From assembly GCA_963677445.2 (NCBI GenBank), contig CAXXGF010000062.1, positions 124,001 through 188,000 of the forward strand: a stretch of DNA of 64,000 nt. Reading direction: 5' to 3'. The position numbers and the translations under genes are program-made. Shown one piece after another: positions 52,747 to 60,410 of the stretch. Position 1 is the stretch's first letter; each line of letters begins with the position of its first letter. This DNA comes from G963677445 sp963677445. GTDB lineage: Bacteria; Bacteroidota; Ignavibacteria; Ignavibacteriales; Melioribacteraceae. The notes below the pieces were generated by a model. That model was not told the origin of the DNA, made no database searches, and saw nothing but the letters and a program-made list of their open reading frames with translations.

Positions 52747-55145
52747 CGAATAATGTTTATCATATATTATATCTTGAAGATAATGCCTTCGACGCCGAGC
52801 TTGTGGCAGGAAAGCTTGAGAATGCCGGCGCTGAATATCGGGTGATTGTCACTGACAGGGAAAAGGAATTCAAAAGGTTACTAAAAGAGGAGCGAATAGA
52901 TCTGGTCCTTTCAGATCATTCATTGCCGAATTACAGCGGCGCGCGAGCTCTGGAGCATGTTAAAGAAAAATATCCCGAAATACCCTTCATCTTTATTTCA
53001 GGTGTTATGGGGGAAGAAGCTGCTGTTGAAAGCCTGTTAAAAGGAGCTTCAGATTATATTCTCAAAAATAATACGGTCCGCCTTGTTCCGGCGATTAAAA
53101 GAGCTCTCGATGAAGCCTCCAAAAAAAGAAGATTGAAACAGGCGGAAAAAAGGCTTAAATGGGAAACAGAGATAAATAAAGCGTTTTCGACCTTATCCCA
53201 GACGATTGTTATGCCGCAGTCGGACATAGGGGCAATTTCAAAAACAGCGATAGAAGTTTCCAGGACCAATGTTCTCTGTGAGTGTTTTTTTATTTATTTA
53301 CCAGGCGCTGAACAAAACAGAGTAATTTTTAATACCGGCGAGGAAATTAAAATAAACAGTTTTGTTAAAAGTGAAGACCAAACTCATTCTGACAAAAAAG
53401 TGAATTGTTTAATAAAAGATACTCTTCAATTATCATCACCTGTCTATAAGGAAATTGATGAAGAGCAGGTCATTGTTTTTTGTGAACTGAAAAGATACAA
53501 CGTGCAAAAAAATTATTTCCTTGTGCCGGCAATAATTGATAAAGAAATATCAGGTTATTTTATATTAGTTGATCTTGAGGAGAAACCTGATGATCAGATT
53601 ACCCGGTTTTTATGCCGGATCGCTGAACTTTACGCTATAGGAATTAAAAGAAGAGAATCGGAACAGGCGCTTCGCGAAAGTGAAGCCACCCTTAAAAGTA
53701 TTTTCAAAGCTGCTCCTATCGGGATAGGCATTGTCAGGGACCGCAGGTTTATGTATGTTAATGATTCGGTTGTGAGGGTTCTCGGTTATCCGAGGGAAGA
53801 GATGTATGGAAATTCATCCCGTATGATCTATGAAAGCGAAGCTGATTTTGAACGTATCGGGAAAATTAAATATGACGCGATGAGAAAAAGATCGCTTCAC
53901 AGCCAGGAAACCAGGTTCGTGAAAAAAAATGGTGAAGTGATTGATGTGTTGTTGCGAACATGCGCAATGGATAAGAATGATCTCTCAAAAGGAACAATTT
54001 TTACTTTTGTTGATATTTCCGAAAGAAAAAAAGCTATCAAAGCTTTGGAAGAAAGTGAAGAACGTTTCAGGAGTTTATATGAAAATGCCACTCTGGGACT
54101 ATACAGGATAACACTTGGCGGAACGATGCTGCTGGCAAATCCCGCGCTGGTTGAGATGATGGGTTATAATTCGTTTGGTGAATTCAGGAGAACAGATATT
54201 AAAACTAATATTTATCTTAATCCTCCGGACAGGCAAAAAATGCTTGAAGAGCTTAATCAATATGGCTCGGTCAGAGGATTTGAAACTAAATGGATTAAAA
54301 AGAATGGTCAGATAATTGATGTGCGAATAAGCGCCCGCGCGATAAAATATGAGAGAGATGAAATTGAATATATTGAAGGTGTTGTGGAAGATTTCTCTGA
54401 AAGAAAAAAAGCGGAAAATATGCTGGTTTCAGCAAAAGAACAGGCGGAAAAATCGGATCGGCTGAAAACGGAATTTCTCGCGCAAATGTCGCATGAAATC
54501 CGAACCCCTATTAATACTATTGTAAGTTTTACCAACCTGATAGAGGCGGACCTTTCAGATTTGCAAAACGGTGATCTTCATGATGCTTTTGGTATGATCG
54601 ATTCAGCCAGCAAAAGAGTTATTAGAACAATAGACCTGATTCTTAATATGTCTGAGCTTCAGATTGGTTCATATGATTTCAGACCCAGGAGTTTGGATTT
54701 ACTGACCGATGTTATACAACATGTATACAATGATTATATATATGCCGCGAATGACAGAGGTCTCAAACTTACGATTCTGAATCAGGCGGAAAAAAGCAAA
54801 ATAATTGCTGATGAGTACAGTGTTATTCAAATATTTACAAATCTTATTGATAACGCTATTAAATATACTCCGGCAGGGGAAATTAAACTCATTCTTGAAG
54901 AAGATGATGATAATATGCTCGCCGTAACAGTTGAAGATACGGGAATAGGAATTTCAGAAGAATATCTTCCTCATATCTTCGATTCATTTACTCAGGAAGA
55001 ACATGGTTATACACGACAATTTGAGGGAAACGGCCTCGGGCTTAGTCTGGTTAAAAAGTATTGCGAAATGAATAAAGCTGAAATAAACATTCAGAGCCAA
55101 AAGGGAAAAGGTACCGGAGTAAAAGTCACTTTCCCCTCGGCGTAA
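52743..55145 (+). CDS. Hybrid sensor histidine kinase: receiver, PAS-PAS, HisKA, HATPase
   Basis: An 800-residue, apparently cytosolic kinase with no membrane helix. Order: receiver domain (about 1-125; acceptor Asp in DLVLSDHSLPNYSG), a linker that may be a GAF-like domain (about 150-310), PAS1 (about 315-435; RRFMYVNDSVVRVLGYPREE), PAS2 (about 440-560), HisKA with the phosphorylated His in FLAQMSHEIRTPINTIVSF (about 580), and HATPase (NLIDNAIKYTP, VEDTGIGIS, GNGLGLSLVKK). An N-terminal receiver followed by sensor domains and a kinase is a known phosphorelay layout. The preceding lone receiver is its likely partner. The signal sensed is unknown. Confidence 0.9.
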   Translation: MTNNVYHILYLEDNAFDAELVAGKLENAGAEYRVIVTDREKEFKRLLKEERIDLVLSDHSLPNYSGARALEHVKEKYPEIPFIFISGVMGEEAAVESLLKGASDYILKNNTVRLVPAIKRALDEASKKRRLKQAEKRLKWETEINKAFSTLSQTIVMPQSDIGAISKTAIEVSRTNVLCECFFIYLPGAEQNRVIFNTGEEIKINSFVKSEDQTHSDKKVNCLIKDTLQLSSPVYKEIDEEQVIVFCELKRYNVQKNYFLVPAIIDKEISGYFILVDLEEKPDDQITRFLCRIAELYAIGIKRRESEQALRESEATLKSIFKAAPIGIGIVRDRRFMYVNDSVVRVLGYPREEMYGNSSRMIYESEADFERIGKIKYDAMRKRSLHSQETRFVKKNGEVIDVLLRTCAMDKNDLSKGTIFTFVDISERKKAIKALEESEERFRSLYENATLGLYRITLGGTMLLANPALVEMMGYNSFGEFRRTDIKTNIYLNPPDRQKMLEELNQYGSVRGFETKWIKKNGQIIDVRISARAIKYERDEIEYIEGVVEDFSERKKAENMLVSAKEQAEKSDRLKTEFLAQMSHEIRTPINTIVSFTNLIEADLSDLQNGDLHDAFGMIDSASKRVIRTIDLILNMSELQIGSYDFRPRSLDLLTDVIQHVYNDYIYAANDRGLKLTILNQAEKSKIIADEYSVIQIFTNLIDNAIKYTPAGEIKLILEEDDDNMLAVTVEDTGIGISEEYLPHIFDSFTQEEHGYTRQFEGNGLGLSLVKKYCEMNKAEINIQSQKGKGTGVKVTFPSA

Positions 55146-55500
55146 GACCATTAGTCATATCCACCTGACGATCGAATGTTATTTAATTAGTGTTAACACA
55201 TACCATAGTTACTTCCATCATTAAGGTTTTCCTATTGATAGAGGGACGGAAAACCCGGGTTCCTTCCTGATAATTCAGGGCTGTTAAATTCTTTTTTTTT
55301 TGATATGATAAACCGTTTCTGGTTTATTCTTTATGCCTGAATTTGCTTAATAAATGACTTTATTCTTTAATGCTTTATAATTGTTAAACATAACCATATG
55401 TTTTTTTCTGAAAATTATTTGTTTTCGGAGAAAAGATATAAACTTTTAAAATGATTTTTCGAAAATCAGTTTGTATGCCATTAAAAAAACAAGGATAAAT
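55146..55500. other. Leader region with stable hairpins upstream of the porin gene
   Basis: No gene fits. A hairpin GGTTTTCC/GGAAAACC (55,225-55,255) is followed by CCTGA/TCAGG (55,266-55,279) and a T-run (55,290-55,300), then by ATAAACC/GGTTTAT near 55,308-55,327. It may be the terminator region of the kinase operon or a structured leader for the porin gene. The spacing CC-TATT-GATA-GAGG-GACGGAAAACC recalls the core of GEMM (cyclic di-GMP) riboswitches only loosely; I do not assign it. Confidence 0.35.
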
Positions 55501-56484
55501 ATGAGAATAGTATTACTATGTCTGCTCGCCGGCAGTCTTTTTGCCCAGCAGCAGGTGGATGTAAAAGGGATTAATCTATTCGGCTGGGGGCAGATAGAAT
55601 ATGAACAACCGGATAATACCAGTGGAAAAGATGGAAACTTTATTGTGAAAAAACTCCGTCCGGGGATTAAGGGAAACCTGGTGGAAAATCTGGATTATGC
55701 TTTTCTTTATGAACTTGCCGGAACAAGCCCCAAGTTATTGCAGGCATGGGTTGATTACAGGATATCCAATTATCTGAATTTCCGTCTTGGTCAGTATAAA
55801 TACCCGTTTGGTATTGAAAGTTATATCACCGGCACCAAGTGGAAATTTATCAGACCTTCAGGTATTACGAGCGCGGTCGCATCTAAGCTTGGTCAGGCAG
55901 GGGGTTCCCTGAGAGATATTGGTCTGCAGGCATCGGGACAGGCGGGCGTTAATGATGACTTTAATCTTGAATACAAGGTGATGGTGTTTAACGGGAACGG
56001 GATAAACAGCAGCGATATGAACAAATCAAAAGATGTTGCCGGTTCTGTTTCTTTTTCATTATTTAAAAAGTTTAAACTTGGCGCCTCTGTTTATAAAGGG
56101 GTTTTTACAGCCAATGATATTGATTATAATGAGACCGCGCTGGATTTTAACCTGACATTTAAATCTCAATTTATGAATAGGGATTTCCATATACAGGGGG
56201 AATATATTACTTCGGAATATGACAATGCCGGAGGAACTACAAAATATAACGGGTATTATCTGTTCTACACCCAATATCTGATTGCGAAAAAACTGGAAGC
56301 GGGAATAAAATATGACTGGATAGAAAATGAGACTGTAACCGGAACTACAGATAAAGGTATGGTTACTTTGGCATTATGCTATTATATCAAAGGCTTGCAG
56401 AAAGTCAGCCTGAATTATTTGCATGACGGACAAGATAACTCCAGGAACACTCTGATATTTCAATTCCAGATAGCATTTAAATAA
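55501..56484 (+). CDS. Outer-membrane porin, phosphate-selective OprO/OprP-like
   Basis: A 327-residue exported beta-barrel protein. The N-terminal signal peptide is MRIVLLCLLAGSLFAQQ; I start at 55501 because AAGGA lies 8 bases upstream, although a frame extends 30 bases earlier. Barrel features are FGWGQIEYEQ, DYAFLYELAGTSPKLLQAWV, FRLGQYKYPFGIESY and alternating aromatic strands to a Phe-containing C-terminus (FQFQIAFK). The GQYKYPFG pattern and SxAxxS-like gate resemble the OprO/OprP (porin O/P) family. The transported solute is unknown. It is followed 12 bases later by a broken chemotaxis-receptor gene. Confidence 0.78.
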   Translation: MRIVLLCLLAGSLFAQQQVDVKGINLFGWGQIEYEQPDNTSGKDGNFIVKKLRPGIKGNLVENLDYAFLYELAGTSPKLLQAWVDYRISNYLNFRLGQYKYPFGIESYITGTKWKFIRPSGITSAVASKLGQAGGSLRDIGLQASGQAGVNDDFNLEYKVMVFNGNGINSSDMNKSKDVAGSVSFSLFKKFKLGASVYKGVFTANDIDYNETALDFNLTFKSQFMNRDFHIQGEYITSEYDNAGGTTKYNGYYLFYTQYLIAKKLEAGIKYDWIENETVTGTTDKGMVTLALCYYIKGLQKVSLNYLHDGQDNSRNTLIFQFQIAFK

Positions 56485-56495
56485 GGACCATGCTT

Positions 56496-57726
56496 ATGAA
56501 TAAAAACAGTTTATCAAGTTAAGAGCTGATAACTAACAGTCTTTATATCAAGTTTTGTAATACCCTCCACAATTATCGGTTATATGGTTTATTCGGTGAG
56601 TGAACAAAACTTTGAAAGAAATATTGACCAATAATTGAAGCAGCTACAGCCGAAATAGCAAATCAGAAAGAATTCCCGGCAAATAATGTGTCAAGAATCC
56701 TGGCCGCGATGGATAAATTTGCCTCAGGTGATCTTACCATTGAGCTCGAATATGATAATGATGACAGCGAAATCAGCAAGCATTGCAAAGGTATTAATTC
56801 TGCTGTGCATAACGTAAGAGTAATGATATTCTCAGTTTCCAACGCGATTGAGGAAACAGCGGGAGTTAGCAACCAGATTTCGGTAAGCTCACAGGAAATG
56901 GCAGCCGCGTCAAGAGAACAGAATGAGCAGGCGACCGAAGTTTGCCAGTTCTATTGAGGAAATGACCTCAACTATAGGCCGGAACGCGTTAAATGCCAAG
57001 AATGCGGCTATGTCCTCTTCTGATGCCAAAGGACAGGTTGAGATTGGCAGCATGAAGGTTGTCGAAAACAGAACCGGAATAGAGAAAATTTATTCCGCTA
57101 CGGAGAGAACCGGAACAACAATTGTTTAACTTATCAACAAATCGAACCAGGTTGACCGGATTGCCAATGTGATCAATGAGATAGCGGATCAGACAAATCT
57201 TCTTGCTCTTAACGCCGCTATTGAAGCCGCGAAAGCAGGAGAGCAGGGAAGAGGTTTTGCGGTTTTTGCCGATGAGGTAAGAAAACTTTCTGAAAGAACC
57301 ACCAGGGCAACAAAAGAAATCTCAGAGACTATTAAAACAATTCAGCTTGAAACCAGGGAGGCAGATACTTCAATGGTTGAGGTTATGGAAGCGGTTAGTA
57401 ACGGTAAAAAAATTACTGAGGATGTTGATTACGCTTTAAATAATATCAAAACAGGAATCGAAAATGTTACTCTTGAGATTGACCAGGCTGTCACAGCAAG
57501 TGAACAGCAGTCATCCACATCGGAACTTATCGGTAAAAATGCTGAAATTATTTCGAACAGCTCTGTGGAATCGCTTGACGCTTCGCAGCACCTGGCAAAT
57601 TCGGCTCTTGAGCTTAATAAGCTGACTCTGAATCTGAAGGAGCTGATTCAGACTTTCCATTTTAACGATTCTTCAAATGGACAGGTAAATTCTCCATATA
57701 CAGATGAAAGCAGAATGTTGACTTAA
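56496..57726 (+). pseudogene. Methyl-accepting chemotaxis protein, disrupted by stops and frameshifts
   Basis: The remnant begins MNKNSLSS then stops; a hydrophobic segment (VIPSTIIGYMVYSVSEQ, different frame) and a HAMP-like helix (MDKFASGDLTIELEY) follow. The signalling tip is intact: INEIADQTNLLALNAAIEAA, with GEQGRGFAVFADEVRKL. Lesions are an early stop near 56,520, an extra T in 56,553-56, an off-frame junction near 56,630, an extra T in 56,941-43, and a TAA at 57,127 within the segment leading to the tip. Chemoreceptors signal to CheA/CheW. The sensor domain is missing. Unlike the fabF-gcvP zone, the damage includes stops and lost sequence, so this looks like real decay, with sequence error as a partial alternative. 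Confidence 0.8.
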
Positions 57727-57764
57727 ATTCATTCGATCTCAGATATAATCCTTGTTGTCAGAAT

Positions 57765-57800
57765 AGCCCGGCATTCAGTTTTGCCGGGCTTATTTATTTA
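57765..57800 (+). terminator. Rho-independent terminator after the chemoreceptor remnant
   Basis: A 9-base stem AGCCCGGCA/TGCCGGGCT with an 8-base loop is followed by TATTTATTTATT. It ends the transcript of the porin and chemoreceptor region and lies about 90 bases before the metalloprotease start. Confidence 0.88.
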
Positions 57801-57892
57801 TTCCACTCTCTTTTTTGAAATTTATTTTGTTTTTCTGCCAATACTGTTTATTTTCTTCTGTTCTTAATATTATTCGGGGTGAAAATTATTTT

Positions 57893-59605
57893 ATGAGAAG
57901 GATTAGTATTTTTACAATAATTTCTCTTCTGTGTATTTCCTCTTATATTTTCGCGCAAACTTTTTACAAACCTTTCCAAACAAATAATGATGAGTATTTT
58001 AAAGCGCTTATCATTTTCGCGCAGTTTGAGGATGATACAGCTTCAAACTACAGATGGCCGCCAGGTAAATTACCCCGGTGGGCGGAAAATTTCACTTCCG
58101 AAGAAACAGGGACGTTTTCACTTTCAGAATACTACAGGGTGATGTCATCGGGCCGGTTTAAGTTTATCGCCGATTATTACGATTCACTGGTTTTTATTCC
58201 CGGAAGGGAAAAGTTTCCGGGAAGAGGATATAGAAACGCAAATTTGGCGGTACTTAAAAAAGTTGATAAAAATATTGATTTCAGGGAGTACGATAATTGG
58301 TTTTATAACTCAGAGAATGGCTTGCATAAGTTCAACCGGGATAGCAGTGACTCTGTGGTTGATATGCTTATTATCATATACCGAAATATTTCAACCGCAT
58401 GGTTCGGCAATTTTACCGCGATTGCTTCCATAGGATCTGACATCCTCACAGATGATGGAGTGAAAATTAAAGGAGGTTTCGGAATCAGTTCATCGGGAAT
58501 AACGGTTCGTAAAGGATTTCAGAGTCCGGAACAGATGCTCAATTGCCTGGTTCATGAATACGGGCATTATATATATGGAGCGGGACACTCTGACTATGGA
58601 GGGGTTATGACGGGAGTTCCTTATCCGGGTGTATTTGCCACATTACGTTTAAATTCCTGGGAAAGGGAGAGGGCGGGCTATATAAATTTCCTCTCATTAC
58701 CTGACGATGGAGGGGAGATTGAACTAATGGATTATGTTACCAGCGGAGACGCGTTAAAGATTCCTGTTGCCGGTGATAACATTTATTATGTGCTTGAGAA
58801 TCACCAGTTCGTTTCACCATTTGAGGATTTCAATAAAAAAGCGCTGCCAAACAACCGAAATTCCGGTGGAAAAGGTTTATACATTTACCTTTTTAGTTCT
58901 GCCGAGAGGTATCCATATAAGGCGGCGCTTAAATCAGCGGGGGGAGGCTGGGACTGGGGTATTACCGATACCGTCAAAAACAGTCCGCTATGTGGTTGTG
59001 ATGTTCCTCTTCTTGGTAAAATAAAAATAAATAGTATAAGCGGCCTTGGGGAATCGGCGGCTTCGGCAAGATTCAAAGGCAATATATGGCCGAACTGGTA
59101 TGTCGCTGATAAAAAAAGTGGCGAACCTCTTCTCACTGAAGTTTGTATGGGAAGTTTGTTTGACGCGTTCGCTCCCGGTTATAATGAGATATTTTCTCCA
59201 TGGAGCAATCCTTCATCGGTTGTGCCGGGATATGAAAATGTGAGTATTACTGTGCAAATTATAGAAATGTCCGGCGGAAAAATTAAATTAAAGGTTTTCA
59301 GGAATGAAGAATCAGCGGTGAAACTCCCCCCCTCAAAACCTCATATTTCAGGTTTTAAGAGGGAGGAAAAAGAAAACGCGCTTTTCTGGCACAGTAATAA
59401 TGAACCTGACATAAAGGAATATTTTATTTACCGGTCAGAACATGAAAGTTATAACCTGGTATTATTCGGAAAAACGGGGCATATTAAAGAATCTGGGACG
59501 CAGAAATTTTCCGGCGATTTCATTCCCGGTTTTTATTATTCCGTGCGGGCTGTGGATGAAGATGGATTAAAGTCGGTTTTGTCTGAATCTGTTTATTTCA
59601 AATAA
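57893..59605 (+). CDS. Secreted zinc metalloprotease (M6/immune-inhibitor-A-like)
   Basis: A 570-residue exported protein. The signal peptide is MRRISIFTIISLLCISSYIF with cleavage after Ala-Gln; I start at ATG 57893 rather than the upstream frame opening at 57815. The zinc site is LVHEYGHYIYGAGHSDYGG (HExxHxxxGxxH), preceded by ALIIFAQFEDD and YYRVMSSGRFKF, both typical of the M6-like secreted peptidases. The C-terminal ~90 residues form a fibronectin-III-like domain (KPHISGFKRE to SESVYFK). No type IX C-terminal sorting signal is evident. The gene follows the terminator at 57,765, so it has its own promoter. Substrates are unknown. Confidence 0.82.
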   Translation: MRRISIFTIISLLCISSYIFAQTFYKPFQTNNDEYFKALIIFAQFEDDTASNYRWPPGKLPRWAENFTSEETGTFSLSEYYRVMSSGRFKFIADYYDSLVFIPGREKFPGRGYRNANLAVLKKVDKNIDFREYDNWFYNSENGLHKFNRDSSDSVVDMLIIIYRNISTAWFGNFTAIASIGSDILTDDGVKIKGGFGISSSGITVRKGFQSPEQMLNCLVHEYGHYIYGAGHSDYGGVMTGVPYPGVFATLRLNSWERERAGYINFLSLPDDGGEIELMDYVTSGDALKIPVAGDNIYYVLENHQFVSPFEDFNKKALPNNRNSGGKGLYIYLFSSAERYPYKAALKSAGGGWDWGITDTVKNSPLCGCDVPLLGKIKINSISGLGESAASARFKGNIWPNWYVADKKSGEPLLTEVCMGSLFDAFAPGYNEIFSPWSNPSSVVPGYENVSITVQIIEMSGGKIKLKVFRNEESAVKLPPSKPHISGFKREEKENALFWHSNNEPDIKEYFIYRSEHESYNLVLFGKTGHIKESGTQKFSGDFIPGFYYSVRAVDEDGLKSVLSESVYFK

Positions 59606-59689
59606 ATCGGCGCCGGGGGTTCCATAATAATTACGAATTAAGAATTAAGAATTTTATGGCTCCTGAACCCAGGGAGAAAATATAATTAC

Positions 59690-59825
59690 ATAAGCTGGTC
59701 AGGCCGGAACCAAAAGGAATAATTATAATCATAGACTGACGGAGTCAGAAGCAAGAAGTTATTTAATTGATAATGGATAATTGACAATTGATAATTAAAT
59801 GATGACCTGGTATTTTATTTTATTA
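59690..59825 (+). repeat. Composite dispersed repeat, second copy
   Basis: It shares with 18,061-18,160 the ordered words GGCTGGT or AGCTGGT, GGAACCAAA, AATTGATAAT and AATTGACAATT, then GATGAC followed by TTTTATT and ATTAAAA. About 50 extra bases separate the two halves here. The matching segment at 31,419-31,470 is in reverse orientation. Confidence 0.55.
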
Positions 59826-60114
59826 AAACATCCCTGACCATCATTCTAATCCTGGCAACCCTGTTTTTACTGGGTCCATCAGCGAAATCCGCGGGATATA
59901 ATGTCCCGGTTAAAAAAGGGAATAAGGTTTAAAATTTGAGGGCCTGCCATTACTATTAAGGTTAAAAAATTAAAGAATAAGGTTTTTTGGGGATTTTCAA
60001 AGAGAAATTCACGCACCAAAAGAAATCGTCATTATACGAAAAATTTTTGAGCTCATGGAATATTTATAATTTGTCTTTTAAGTTGTTCATTGTACATTAT
60101 TAATTGTTAATTGA

Positions 60115-60155
60115 ATTTTTGCCATTTTGCGTAGAGTTTAACTCCTTACGGGGCA
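60115..60155 (-). repeat. Copy 4 of the TCTACGCAAAATGG dispersed repeat (reverse strand)
   Basis: On the minus strand it reads CCCCGTAAGGAGTTAAACTC followed by TACGCAAAATGGCAAAAATTC, closely matching copy 1 at 31,504. Its right side adjoins a fragment of the AATTGACAATT family, as in the 31.4-31.5 kb region. Confidence 0.6.
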
Positions 60156-60410
60156 ATCTTATATAACAAATAATATTATTTATCCTGTCAGGGACAGCAT
60201 ATTGGTAAAAAATATGGAAACAAAATATACAGTGTGCCGTCAGATGCACCATATTTATTCACGGGAGTACAATTAAACTTGCTGGGGGAGAAAATGATAT
60301 TTTGCTCAAAATAAAAATAATAATATCGGTTCTCGCGTTAAGCTTGCTAAAGCAACCCTATTTTAATAACTTTAAAGTTATTTTTTTCACAACTAATCCG
60401 AAAAATTCCT

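Larger units (their letters stand above)
59606..60410. other. Non-coding interval of 800 bases before leuS, with dispersed repeats
   Basis: No supported gene. It contains the second full copy of the composite repeat (59,690-59,825: GCCGGAACCAAAAGG, then AATTGACAATTGATAATTAA and GATGACCTGG), a stretch with GGCAACCCTG/CTGGGTCC words (59,830-59,900), a partial AATTGTTAATTG piece (60,078-60,117), and a reverse copy of the TCTACGCAAAATGG repeat (60,115-60,155). The last 150 bases are AT-rich and may hold the leuS promoter; AACTTTAAAGTTATTTTTTT (60,370 onward) forms a small hairpin. Confidence 0.6.

Noticed and set aside
57893..59605. Type IX C-terminal sorting domain on the metalloprotease
   Set aside because: The C-terminus looks like a fibronectin-III domain and lacks the usual sorting-domain pattern.
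59606..60410. tRNA or small RNA gene before leuS
   Set aside because: No T-loop-like GGTTCRA with matching acceptor stem was seen; the spacer is explained by repeats.
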